From an uncultured Phocaeicola sp. (lineage in GTDB: Bacteria > Bacteroidota > Bacteroidia > Bacteroidales > Bacteroidaceae), in the NCBI GenBank assembly GCA_948956705.1, contig CARCZS010000010.1, forward strand, positions 18,981 through 82,980: a stretch of DNA of 64,000 bases, read 5' to 3'. Positions 17,169 through 25,635 of this stretch are shown piece by piece; position 1 is the first letter of the stretch; the number at the start of each line of letters is the position of its first letter. The translations under genes were made by a program, and so were the position numbers. Below the pieces are notes generated by a model. It saw nothing but the letters and a program-made list of their open reading frames with translations. It was not told where the DNA came from and did no database searches.

Positions 17169-18533
17169 ATGAGCACAAAACAGAAACGTTTTATCTTACC
17201 AGAGGATGAAATTCCTAAATACTGGTACAACATACAGGCAGACATGAAGACCAAACCCATGCCGCCGTTGAACCCTAAAACCAAAGAAGCGCTGAAACCG
17301 GAAGACCTCTACCCCATTTTTGCCAAAGAACTTTGCAAACAGGAATTAAACCAGACAGACGCATGGATTGAAATTCCCGAAGCAGTGCGTGAAATGTACA
17401 AATACTATCGCAGCACACCATTGGTACGTGCCTACGGACTGGAAAAAGCACTAGGGACTCCCGCACATATTTATTTCAAAAATGAAAGTGTCAGCCCCAT
17501 CGGCTCCCACAAACTGAACTCGGCTCTGGCCCAGGCATATTATTGCAAGGAAGAAGGCGTAACCAATGTCACTACAGAAACCGGTGCCGGACAATGGGGC
17601 GCCGCTCTATCGTATGCCGCAAAGGTATTCGGGCTGGAAGCTGCCGTTTATCAAGTAAAGATCAGCTATAATCAGAAGCCCTATCGCCGCAGCATCATGC
17701 AGACATTCGGAGCAACGGTCACCGCCTCTCCATCCATGTCTACCCGTGCCGGCAAGGATATCATTACCCGTAATCCCAATTATCAAGGTTCACTGGGAAC
17801 AGCCATCTCCGAAGCTATCGAACTGGCAATGAGCACTCCCAACTGTAAATATACACTAGGGTCGGTATTAAGCCATGTCACACTGCATCAAACGGTTATC
17901 GGTCTGGAAGCCGAAAAGCAAATGGAAATGGCAGGCGAATATCCCGACATGATTATCGGTTGCTTTGGTGGCGGTTCCAATTTTGGAGGAATCTGCTTCC
18001 CCTTTATGCGCCACACTATCCTGAATGGGAAACAAACCCGATACATTGCTGCCGAACCGGCTTCGTGTCCGAAACTGACCCGTGGTAAATTCCAGTATGA
18101 CTTTGGCGACGAAGCCGGATATACCCCGTTGCTGCCCATGTTTACACTGGGGCATAATTTCTCTCCGGCCAATATCCATGCGGGAGGTCTCCGTTATCAC
18201 GGTGCAGGTGTCATCGTTTCACAATTATTGAAAGACAATCTGATGGAAGCGGTTGATATCCAGCAATTAGAATCCTTCCAGTCTGGTTGTTTGTTCGCAC
18301 AAGCAGAAGGAATCATTCCGGCTCCCGAATCGTGCCATGCCATCGCCGCCGCTGTACGCGAGGCGAACAAGTGCAAGGAATCCGGTGAAGAGAAAGTGAT
18401 CCTGTTCAACCTTTCAGGTCACGGGCTGATTGATATGGCCTCATACGACCAATACCTGGCAGGTAACTTGATGAATTATGAGTTAAAAGACGAAGATATC
18501 CAGAAGAACTTGGATGAAATAAAAGACATGTAA
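17169..18533 (+). CDS. trpB2: TrpB2-type tryptophan synthase beta chain (PLP enzyme)
   Basis: This is a 454-residue PLP-dependent enzyme of the TrpB2 branch, longer than classic TrpB. Seen motifs: the PLP lysine in SPIGSHKLNSALAQ, TETGAGQWGAA, the phosphate-binding loop GCFGGGSNFGG and the C-terminal NLSGHGLIDM. It condenses indole with serine (or a phosphorylated serine in some relatives) to give tryptophan. No trpA lies nearby, so indole salvage is a likely role. It stands alone with its own promoter and is followed by a nested hairpin and a repeat array. Confidence 0.92.
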   Translation: MSTKQKRFILPEDEIPKYWYNIQADMKTKPMPPLNPKTKEALKPEDLYPIFAKELCKQELNQTDAWIEIPEAVREMYKYYRSTPLVRAYGLEKALGTPAHIYFKNESVSPIGSHKLNSALAQAYYCKEEGVTNVTTETGAGQWGAALSYAAKVFGLEAAVYQVKISYNQKPYRRSIMQTFGATVTASPSMSTRAGKDIITRNPNYQGSLGTAISEAIELAMSTPNCKYTLGSVLSHVTLHQTVIGLEAEKQMEMAGEYPDMIIGCFGGGSNFGGICFPFMRHTILNGKQTRYIAAEPASCPKLTRGKFQYDFGDEAGYTPLLPMFTLGHNFSPANIHAGGLRYHGAGVIVSQLLKDNLMEAVDIQQLESFQSGCLFAQAEGIIPAPESCHAIAAAVREANKCKESGEEKVILFNLSGHGLIDMASYDQYLAGNLMNYELKDEDIQKNLDEIKDM

Positions 18534-18551
18534 TCAGGACATAAAATAAAC

Positions 18552-18613
18552 GAAGGATACGGAAAGGATATATTATCCTATAAACTACGGCAAGCTAAGC
18601 GGTTGTATCCTTC
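18552..18613 (+). terminator. Nested hairpin after trpB2
   Basis: GAAGGATAC (18552-18560) pairs with GTATCCTTC (18605-18613). Inside, AGGATA and TATCCT form a small second stem. It begins 18 bases after the trpB2 stop. The T run after it is weak (GGTTCTTTTAC). Confidence 0.5.
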
Positions 18614-18637
18614 AGGTTAAGGGTTCTTTTACTGACA

Positions 18638-18729
18638 ACTTCTATCTCCCAAACTTGCGGAGTTAACTCCATAGCCTTTGGAGTTATCTCCATAAGCTTG
18701 GGAGTTAACTCCAAAGGCTATGGAGATAG
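18638..18729. repeat. Palindromic tandem array, 21-bp period
   Basis: Three full units start at 18659, 18680 and 18701, each opening with the palindrome GGAGTTAACTCC (the middle copy GGAGTTATCTCC). A degenerate unit precedes (18638-18658) and a partial one follows (18722-18729). The nine-base spacers of units 1 and 3, ATAGCCTTT and AAAGGCTAT, are exact reverse complements. The whole array therefore folds on itself, with 20-base arms at 18667-18686 and 18706-18725. It lies in the 617-base gene-free stretch 18534-19150. The remainder of that stretch is AT-rich, and I see no other gene in it. Confidence 0.8.
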
Positions 18730-19150
18730 AAAGGATACGTTAGTTTAAGCTTAGGGATAGGATAGAAAAGGCTTAACCATACAATGAAAGACACAAACCA
18801 CTCTACCGGCGGGATATAACATTAACATAAGTTCGATATAAGAAATAACTCGTTACAGGATGGTTTTGAGTTAAATGACAAAAGGATTATTAAAATTCAA
18901 TATCAGTCTTGCTCATATTCCTGTCAGTTATAAGCTAGTCTTATAATAAACTCATGTTATCATAAGAAAAAATCCGCGTTATCCCGCACAACCCACACCT
19001 AAAAAATGATTCAAAACCACAAAATAACAGGCACTTCAAGCCTGTTTATAAAGAAAATGAACTATTTTACAGGATTATGTATGAAAAGTACAAATTAATT
19101 TCCCTTTTTATTCCTTTCTTTGCACAGTTACATCAATAATCCAAATAAGT

Positions 19151-21223
19151 ATGAAAAACATCATGAAGCTTTTCTTGTATGCTGCATTACCTTTGGCATT
19201 AATTGCACTAGGCAGTTGTAGCTACCCTAAAAACATCACGTTCAAAGCCGACTCACAAACAGGGGCGCTAAGCGGACTTTATCTGACAAGCGACACTTCC
19301 ATGAACTGGATCCTGCGTACGGATGGAACACAATACGAATGGGTGGACTCCCGGTATGGATGGGGATTGGGACATCTTCGGATAAACGGCACTGAATACT
19401 CCTGGAATATCCCGACAAAAAAACATGACACGAGCCATCACATGACCGTGAAATACCAGACAGGTGACATAGAAATAAACGTAGCCCGAAAATGGAACAG
19501 GGACGGGAACCTGGTAGAATCCTACGAATTCGTAAACACCGGAGAAAAAGACGCCGACTTACAGGACATTGCCATCAACACACCTTTCAATGACAATTAT
19601 CCGGATGCCCAGACTTGCTACGAAGCCCGTTGCAATGCACATATATGGGCAGGAGGAAATGAAGCCTATGTCTATTGCACCCGGATGAGCGGAGCCCCCG
19701 GCGGATTGGGACTGATTATGGAAGAAGGTGCCATTAAAGGCTATGAAGTGAGGGAGCGCTCGCAGAAAAAAGGAAGCTCCAACTTCCGCGGTGTTTTCCA
19801 ACTTAATCCACAGGACAAGACTTTAAAGCCGGGAGAATGTTATACCATACAATGGTTACTCCTATCGGCGGACAACTGGGATGAATTCCAAGCAAAAGCC
19901 ATAGACAACGGTCTGATCATAGCCTCAGCAGACCGTTATGTAGTAGAAGCAGGCGAAAAAATAAATGTTTCGTTCAAAAGCAACTGCCCCTCACTGAAAG
20001 GCAAGCTATTGCTGAACGGTAAAGAAGTGGCAGAAGTAAGCGGTGACAACATCAATTATACCACCATAATAAATGAACCCGGAGAGAAGATTTTCACACT
20101 GGCCTACGGGAACGGAAAGCAAACGTCGGTAGAGTGTCTTGCCGTCAGCAACTTTGACAGCCTGGTCAACCACCGGTGTCAGTTCATTGCCGGACACCAA
20201 CAGTTCATCAAGCCCGGTGACCCTAGAAGCGGTGCCTTCATTGTTTATGACAACGATACCGAATCCCTTTACATCAACGGAGAAAGTGGCAGCAAACGCT
20301 CTGACTGCGACGAAGCCAGAGAAAGGGTAGCTATGGGGATTCTGCTGGCTCTACAATACCAACGTACTTCCGACAAAAAATTAATGGATGCCCTGAACAA
20401 CTACGTATCTTTCATCCGCCGCATCCAGAAACCGGACTACACAACCAATTCCACCGTAGACTTCAAGAGCAAGAACCGGGGATACAACTATCCGTGGGTG
20501 GCCGATTTCTGGTTTACCATGTTCCGCACCACAGGCAATAAACAATATCTGAAAGACGGGTACGGCACACTGCGTGCACTGGTCCGTTATTTCAAGCATG
20601 GTTTTTATTGCATCAATATCCCGACCTACGGCTATACTCTATTGAAAGAAAACGGATTTACTGCCGAAGCGGACACTCTGCTGAACGATTTCAAATCAAT
20701 GGCAGACGTATTTTGTGAAAACGGGCCTAATTATCCGACCTCCGAAGTCAATTACGAACAGAGCATCGTAGCTCCGTCCATTATCCATCTGCTGAATGTA
20801 TATATGCTCACCGGGGATGAAAAATATCTGAAAGGGGCCGAAAGCCAGCTTCCTTTATTAGAATCATTTGGCGGAAAACAGCCCAGTTTCCACCTTTATG
20901 ACATCGCTATTCGTCACTGGGATGGTTATTGGTTTGGAAAAGACCGGATTTGGGGAGATACCTTCCCACATTACTGGAGCACTTTATCGGGTATTGCCTT
21001 CCGTCTTTATGCCAAAGCGACCGGAAAACAAGAATATGCAGAACGGGCCTTGAATATTTTCCGGAACAATCTATGCCTCTTCACCGAAGACGGAAGAGGA
21101 AGCTGCGCCTTTATCTATCCGAACAAAGTGAACGGACAAAAAGCTCATCTTTATGACCCGTTTGCCAATGACCAGGATTGGGCAATGGTATTTTGGTTGG
21201 AGTATGGCCCGGATTTCAAGTAA
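19151..21223 (+). CDS. Large lipoprotein with probable (alpha/alpha) toroid glycosidase/lyase-like domain
   Basis: This 690-residue protein has a lipoprotein signal (ALIALGSCSYP; Cys about residue 24). Residues about 28-240 are beta-sandwich-like, with many Trp/Gly pairs (DSRYGWGLGHLRING). A small linking domain follows (about 250-340). The C-terminal half (about 370-690) looks like a helical toroid: repeated helix pairs around RVAMGILLALQYQ, TLRALVRYFKHG and FPHYWSTLSGIAFRLYAKATG. This architecture is seen in polysaccharide lyases and six-hairpin glycosidases, but I cannot name the family or the catalytic residues with confidence. It stands alone, with a possible -7 box (TTTCTTTG, 19115-19122). 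Confidence 0.68.
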   Translation: MKNIMKLFLYAALPLALIALGSCSYPKNITFKADSQTGALSGLYLTSDTSMNWILRTDGTQYEWVDSRYGWGLGHLRINGTEYSWNIPTKKHDTSHHMTVKYQTGDIEINVARKWNRDGNLVESYEFVNTGEKDADLQDIAINTPFNDNYPDAQTCYEARCNAHIWAGGNEAYVYCTRMSGAPGGLGLIMEEGAIKGYEVRERSQKKGSSNFRGVFQLNPQDKTLKPGECYTIQWLLLSADNWDEFQAKAIDNGLIIASADRYVVEAGEKINVSFKSNCPSLKGKLLLNGKEVAEVSGDNINYTTIINEPGEKIFTLAYGNGKQTSVECLAVSNFDSLVNHRCQFIAGHQQFIKPGDPRSGAFIVYDNDTESLYINGESGSKRSDCDEARERVAMGILLALQYQRTSDKKLMDALNNYVSFIRRIQKPDYTTNSTVDFKSKNRGYNYPWVADFWFTMFRTTGNKQYLKDGYGTLRALVRYFKHGFYCINIPTYGYTLLKENGFTAEADTLLNDFKSMADVFCENGPNYPTSEVNYEQSIVAPSIIHLLNVYMLTGDEKYLKGAESQLPLLESFGGKQPSFHLYDIAIRHWDGYWFGKDRIWGDTFPHYWSTLSGIAFRLYAKATGKQEYAERALNIFRNNLCLFTEDGRGSCAFIYPNKVNGQKAHLYDPFANDQDWAMVFWLEYGPDFK

Positions 21224-21330
21224 ATGAGGAGATGCCGAAAGTCCGTCCGATAGTGCTGTCATGTATTCAGCTGTAGGGGCAGGGATTGTCTCATAGCCGT
21301 CAAGCAAAGGAAAAACATCTACCGTAGAAC

Positions 21331-21361
21331 ACCGACCCAAAAGGGTCGGTTTCTTCATTTT
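21331..21361 (+). terminator. Rho-independent terminator
   Basis: ACCGACCC (21331-21338) and GGGTCGGT (21343-21350) flank an AAAA loop and are followed by a T-rich tail (TTCTTCATTTT). It is probably the terminator of the 690-residue lipoprotein gene, 107 bases downstream of its stop. Confidence 0.75.
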
Positions 21362-21496
21362 ATAAGTTTTAGATAACAGTCTGCAGGTTCTTCCAGAGTT
21401 CCGCTTCTCTCCCGACTTTATCGTCAAGAAGCTGCTTACAAGACCACGGTCGGTCATACTTTGGAAAGAGAACCTGCAACTGCTTTCGTACTATCA

Positions 21497-21647
21497 GGCA
21501 GATACACGAGTCTGCCCCTACGGTGGTGAAAATACTATTTGCCAACTCAGATTGACGAATATAAGTTTTTTTGCCTGCCCGAACCAACGGGCACGATCTT
21601 GGGAGAATATGCAAATCAGCCTATTTTCGGGCGAGCAAACCTCGCCC
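21497..21647. repeat. Cluster of REP-like short palindromes
   Basis: Three GC-rich hairpins lie in an otherwise gene-free gap (21224-21701) between convergent genes. They are GGCAGA/TCTGCC (21497-21502 with 21511-21516), TGCCCG/CGGGCA (21576-21581 with 21588-21593) and GGGCGAG/CTCGCCC (21629-21635 with 21641-21647). The first and third are followed by CCTAC or TTACA, and a further GTAGGGGCAG stands near 21271. This fits the family of extragenic GTAGGGGCGAG-type repeats found between genes in many bacteria. No coding sequence was seen here. Confidence 0.6.
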
Positions 21648-21701
21648 TTACAAGCAAAATGATAGCTGAATTCCTTAAATATGTTTTCACCCAGCCACAA
21701 A

Positions 21702-22538
21702 CTATGACTCAAAGCTGCGAAGCATTTTAATCTCGTCCCGCCAAATGGTGTCATCGGGAGTTTCAAGAATAACGGGCATATCGTCAAAACGGGAATCCTG
21801 CATAAAGCGGCGGAAGAAATCAATACCAATCAGCCCCTTTCCGATACTGTCATGACGGTCTACCCGGCTACCCAATGGTTTCTTTGAGTCATTCAAGTGA
21901 ATGGCACACAAATAGTTTCTCCCCACTACCTCATCAAACTCGGTAAAGACCCGGTCATATTCATTCACAATATCATAACCGGCGGTATAGGTATGGCAAG
22001 TATCCAGGCAAACTCCCACACGAGATTTATCCTCCACCTTATCTATAATATATCTCAAATGCCAGAATTCATTTCCCACATTACTTCCCTGTCCGGCTGT
22101 ATTCTCAATCACAGCAGTCACACCGGTCGTCTTATCCAAAGTCATATTGACAGACTCGGCAATCCTGTCCAGACACTTCTCTATGGATATCTTGTTCAAA
22201 TGACTTCCGGGATGAAAATTCAGCATTTTCAATCCTAAAAGCTCGCAACGCTGCATTTCGTCCAAAAATGCTGCACGACTCTTCTCCAGCCCTTCCTCGT
22301 CAGGATGTCCCAAATTTATCAGATAACTGTCATGAGGAAGAACATACCGGGCATCAAAACCTTCTTTCTCGCAGTTTTCTTTAAACAGAGTAACACTCTC
22401 GACAGACAAAGGTTTTGCAATCCATTGCCTCTGATTCTTTGTAAAAAGAGCGAATGCGTCCGCTCCTATCCCTAATGCATTAACGGGGGCCATTTCCACG
22501 CCCCCGCTTACGGATACATGTGCACCTATTTTTTTCAT
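21702..22538 (-). CDS. nfo: Endonuclease IV (AP endonuclease)
   Basis: This is a 278-residue enzyme of base-excision repair that cuts 5' of abasic sites with three zinc ions. The metal ligands are in place: FHPGSH, the Glu in [10 protein letters not shown] and H in [14 protein letters not shown] in AIHLNDSK, D and H in [11 protein letters not shown], and Glu in VILETPD. The start was placed at MKKIGAHVS (22538), because that is where homology to the family begins; an in-frame ATG eight codons upstream would only add a non-conserved leader. The length agrees with the E. coli enzyme. It converges with the lipoprotein gene across the REP cluster. Confidence 0.96.
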   Translation of the reverse strand: MKKIGAHVSVSGGVEMAPVNALGIGADAFALFTKNQRQWIAKPLSVESVTLFKENCEKEGFDARYVLPHDSYLINLGHPDEEGLEKSRAAFLDEMQRCELLGLKMLNFHPGSHLNKISIEKCLDRIAESVNMTLDKTTGVTAVIENTAGQGSNVGNEFWHLRYIIDKVEDKSRVGVCLDTCHTYTAGYDIVNEYDRVFTEFDEVVGRNYLCAIHLNDSKKPLGSRVDRHDSIGKGLIGIDFFRRFMQDSRFDDMPVILETPDDTIWRDEIKMLRSFES

Positions 22539-22580
22539 TCTCTTTCCATTATTGATAGACACAAAGATAGGAAAAATAAG

Positions 22581-23870
22581 TTAGAAATTATATTGCGCAC
22601 TCAAGTTTATACGGTTTGCTTCACGGTTCACATCATTAAAATTCTCTCTCCAACCATGAAGATATTCCGCACCTACCTGCAAGTTATGACTTACATTCCA
22701 GAATACATTTGCAACCAGGTACTGACCTTTTTTATACTGAGTTTCATTAAAGTGAGCATAGCAATCTTCTGTAAACAGACGTGACTGGCTATACGTAGCC
22801 GATGCGAATACCCGTTTCGAGAAATTATACTGTAATCCGGCATACCATCCTTTCATGGGCAGTACCTGCATACGTCCGGACTCATCGGCCAAAGGAACGA
22901 TATCTACATTCAAGTTGCTGATATCATTCAAATATTGAGCAATACCTCTACCATAAGTATATTGTCCGTAAAGCTGGAAACCACCCAGTCTTGCTGTCCC
23001 CGATGCCTGTATCCCCCAACCGGTCAATGACTTTGCCTTATTATTCACTTGATCCTCATAAGTCATACTTCTCAAGATTCCTCCCACACGTATATGACTA
23101 GCCTTTGCCCAGGAATACTGTACATAGGCAGGAATATCCGGCATCCTCTGCTTACCGATTCTCACATCTTGTGCCGGAGTACCGTCTACTGACGGCATTT
23201 CCACACCGACACCCACTTTCAAACCTTTCATCACATTGGCTTCATAACGCAACTGGGTGGCGCGATAGAAAGTCATCCCGTCAGGTCCTTGAAAATCAAT
23301 AGTCGGAGGAGCTGCGGCAAGATCCATAAACAATCCGGTATCATACCCCATAGTAAAGCCCAGGAAGGATAAATAAGCATTCTGCAATTCAAAAGTCTTT
23401 CCACTTCCACGGAAGTTTCCGGCTGTATAAACGATGAAGTTACCCAAATGCTTGGTTCTCCCCACCAACTTTAAAAAGATAGTGGAAGTGCTTGCATCCA
23501 TCTGGAACTGATTACGGACAGACGTGGATCCCGGTTGCGGAATGAGTGCAGGGATAAAGTCAACATCATCCACTATCCCATTAAAATCATATTCCATTGT
23601 AGTTTTCAAATAACCACCGATACCCAATGCAAACTTTCCCTGTTGGTCAGTAAGTAAAAAACGAGGAGCACGGGGATCATGGAAATGCGGACGTTGCGTT
23701 TCTTCAAATACATTGATTAATTCTTCCTTGCCATTTTTATCTTTTGAGATAATAACAACAGGTCCCGGTCCTTCCAGCTCCGGATAAAGTTTTTTTTGTT
23801 GCGCAAACATCGACGTAACAATCATTGCGCCCAATACAAGGCAACTCATTGATTTAAAGATACTTTTCAT
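22581..23870 (-). CDS. DcaP-like trimeric outer-membrane porin
   Basis: This 429-residue protein (from MKSIFKSM) has a signal peptide ending at SMFAQQ. After a short N-terminal region comes a beta-barrel: alternating amphipathic strands such as GIGGYLKTTMEYDFNG, FQLYGQYTYGRG and YAGLQYNFSKRVFASATYSQS, with the last strand NRINLSAQYNF ending in Phe. The pattern agrees with the DcaP-like porin family, which takes up small organic acids or related solutes. The substrate is not known here. An earlier ATG at 23897 exists, but the residues it adds come before a typical signal peptide. It is divergent from tRNA-Glu. Confidence 0.8.
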   Translation of the reverse strand: MKSIFKSMSCLVLGAMIVTSMFAQQKKLYPELEGPGPVVIISKDKNGKEELINVFEETQRPHFHDPRAPRFLLTDQQGKFALGIGGYLKTTMEYDFNGIVDDVDFIPALIPQPGSTSVRNQFQMDASTSTIFLKLVGRTKHLGNFIVYTAGNFRGSGKTFELQNAYLSFLGFTMGYDTGLFMDLAAAPPTIDFQGPDGMTFYRATQLRYEANVMKGLKVGVGVEMPSVDGTPAQDVRIGKQRMPDIPAYVQYSWAKASHIRVGGILRSMTYEDQVNNKAKSLTGWGIQASGTARLGGFQLYGQYTYGRGIAQYLNDISNLNVDIVPLADESGRMQVLPMKGWYAGLQYNFSKRVFASATYSQSRLFTEDCYAHFNETQYKKGQYLVANVFWNVSHNLQVGAEYLHGWRENFNDVNREANRINLSAQYNF

Positions 23871-23943
23871 AAAAGTTAAGTTTAGGTAAATAGTCAATTC
23901 AATGGACTATGAACAAAAAGTTTAGAAAAAAGTTTGGGAAATG

Positions 23944-23974
23944 TTTGCAAATTCAAAAAAAGTCACTACCTTTG
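23944..23974 (+). promoter_or_regulatory. Promoter of tRNA-Glu
   Basis: TTTG at 23944-23947 and TACCTTTG at 23967-23974 are separated by 19 bases, a near-perfect match to the Bacteroides promoter (TTTG, 19-21 bases, TAnnTTTG). The mature tRNA begins 38 bases downstream. Confidence 0.8.
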
Positions 23975-24012
23975 CACCCGCAATCGAGAGAGAAATCCTC
24001 GATAAAAAGGAT

Positions 24013-24087
24013 GGCCCGTTCGTCTATCGGTTAGGACGCAAGATTTTCATTCTTGAAAGGGGGGTTCGATTCCCCCACGGGCTACCA
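24013..24087 (+). tRNA. tRNA-Glu (anticodon UUC)
   Basis: The 75-base sequence folds as a cloverleaf. The acceptor stem is GGCCCGT with ACGGGCT (first pair G-U), the anticodon stem is CAAGA/TCTTG with loop TTTTCAT (anticodon TTC), and the T stem is GGGGG/CCCCC with loop TTCGATT. The CCA end is encoded (24085-24087). The 3' end forms part of a 27-base inverted repeat with sequence downstream. Confidence 0.95.
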
Positions 24088-24134
24088 AATAAAAAAGCCA
24101 TCGATAAATCGATGGCTTTTTTATTTGGTAGCCC
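24079..24134 (+). terminator. 27-bp perfect inverted repeat overlapping the tRNA 3' end
   Basis: The left arm (24079-24105) starts with the last nine bases of tRNA-Glu, GGGCTACCA. The right arm (24108-24134) is its exact reverse complement across a two-base loop, and it includes a T6 run suited to termination. A smaller hairpin, CCCTGC/GCAGGG (24132-24137 with 24143-24148), follows. It works as the tRNA terminator, but the inverted copy of the tRNA end is more than termination needs. Confidence 0.85.
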
Positions 24135-24148
24135 TGCTTTGTGCAGGG

Positions 24149-24435
24149 TATCCGGCGGCTCAGTTTGAAAACGGGTCAGTCTTAAAATTTGGACCACTGA
24201 CCCAAAACTGACGGATTCATGAAGGATTGTGCTTTAAATTCTTCATAATAAACAACTGTAAGCAAGCGGATTAGACACTTATGAAGGATTTGAATCAAAA
24301 TAAATCTGGATAGTCTTGTACAGGGGGGGCTGAATCAACAGAAGGGTCAGTCCGAAACATAAGACAACGGGACAGATCCAACTTATTCATCGACTCCGCC
24401 CCGTTCTATGTCAGAATACCATAAAAAGAATATGA
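24149..24435. other. Gene-free stretch after tRNA-Glu
   Basis: No open frame or RNA gene was recognised. The nonamer GGGTCAGTC occurs near 24175 and again near 24344, and an inverted ACTGACCC lies at about 24206. These could be decayed ends of a mobile or integrated element that used the tRNA, or chance. Confidence 0.35.
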
Positions 24436-25617
24436 TTATTCAATCTCTCCAAAAAGCTCAGCCAGTTTATTTGCCAAAGCCTCACCACGAAGATTTTCTC
24501 CTACCATGACCCCTTGGGCATCTATCAAATACATAGTAGGAACAAATTTCACTTTATATATATCAGCAATACCTTCAGTATCCAAAAAATTAGGCCACTG
24601 AAGTTGTTCTTCTTTCAGCGCTTTTGTCCATTCCGCCTCTTTTTTATCAATAGAGATACTTACAATCTGGAAACCCCTGTCTGCATATTGCGTATAGAGT
24701 TTTTTCAAATTAGGAATCTCCTTACGGCAAGGATTACACCATGATGCCCAAAAATCAATAAGGACATACTTCTTACCTTGGCACAAATCGGTTAAAGTTA
24801 CCGATTTCCCATCTTGTGACTTGGCTGTAAAGACAGGCACTTTAGAACCGATCTGACTATCAGGAGCCACACTCTCTTTCACCATTTTTCCATAGCGGGA
24901 ATGTTTAGCCTCTTCTGACAAGGCATCATACCACGGTTTCTGCTCTTCGGTAAGATAAGAAAACAAACTGATCATCATCAGAGGCCCCCAATAAGACTCT
25001 TTATTGTCCATAACTAATTTATAGTAAGTGGCATCTACCGTAGCAAAGAACAAACTATCGGCCACGGCAGATGCTTTGTAAGCTTCCGTAGCAACGACAG
25101 AATCCATCAAGATCTTATCTTTGGCAACTCTCGCTTTACCATAGGCAACACGGATATCCTTAAACTTCTCGTTATTCGTCACATAAATAGAATCCAAGGC
25201 ATCACGTGTGCTCAATAATTTTACATATTTGTCCGTCAAAGGAGATCCCGTCACTGAAACCTGTGAAAAATTATAATTCACGGTTCCATTAAGGTTTTCA
25301 GAAGTCACCTTACCCTCCACGCTTATACTGCCATTCTCCAACATCAGAGGCATGGAACCGTATGCATCTTTCACCATCAACCGTACAGCCAGAGGTTCAT
25401 CCGCCACCCCTTTAAATATAAATTTTCCATCTACAACAATAGTATCCGCCACCGGTTTTTCATGACCATGACTTACAGGAAATAGCTGTACATGGGATCC
25501 GTCAGGAATTCCATCAATTGCAGCTGTCAGTGTGTACCCCGTTACCGACTGCCGGGTACAAGATGCCATCATCACCAAAACAACGGCGAATGTTGCTAAT
25601 AAATACATCAATTTCAT
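24436..25617 (-). CDS. TlpA-like thiol-disulfide lipoprotein with N-terminal DUF4369
   Basis: This 393-residue protein starts with a lipoprotein signal (VLVMMASCTRQ; Cys about 20). An N-terminal DUF4369-type beta domain (about 28-120) and a helical middle precede a thioredoxin-like domain (about 255-393) with the active site FWASWCNPCRKE and the cis-Pro in KFVPTMYLI. Such proteins reduce or exchange disulfides in the periplasm. It follows susD by 18 bases on the same strand, so it is coexpressed with this SusCD pair, a common arrangement in Bacteroides loci without glycosidases. No redox partner gene is visible. Confidence 0.9.
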   Translation of the reverse strand: MKLMYLLATFAVVLVMMASCTRQSVTGYTLTAAIDGIPDGSHVQLFPVSHGHEKPVADTIVVDGKFIFKGVADEPLAVRLMVKDAYGSMPLMLENGSISVEGKVTSENLNGTVNYNFSQVSVTGSPLTDKYVKLLSTRDALDSIYVTNNEKFKDIRVAYGKARVAKDKILMDSVVATEAYKASAVADSLFFATVDATYYKLVMDNKESYWGPLMMISLFSYLTEEQKPWYDALSEEAKHSRYGKMVKESVAPDSQIGSKVPVFTAKSQDGKSVTLTDLCQGKKYVLIDFWASWCNPCRKEIPNLKKLYTQYADRGFQIVSISIDKKEAEWTKALKEEQLQWPNFLDTEGIADIYKVKFVPTMYLIDAQGVMVGENLRGEALANKLAELFGEIE

Positions 25618-25635
25618 AAAGTCTGTTTTTATAGG

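Noticed and set aside
18638..18729. CRISPR array
   Set aside because: Units are 21 bases without unique spacers of typical length, the repeat is a palindrome of 12 bases, and no cas gene is present.
21071..21457. Minus-strand frame of 128 residues at the end of the 690-residue lipoprotein gene
   Set aside because: It runs through a terminator hairpin and the reverse of a supported gene; no conserved motif.
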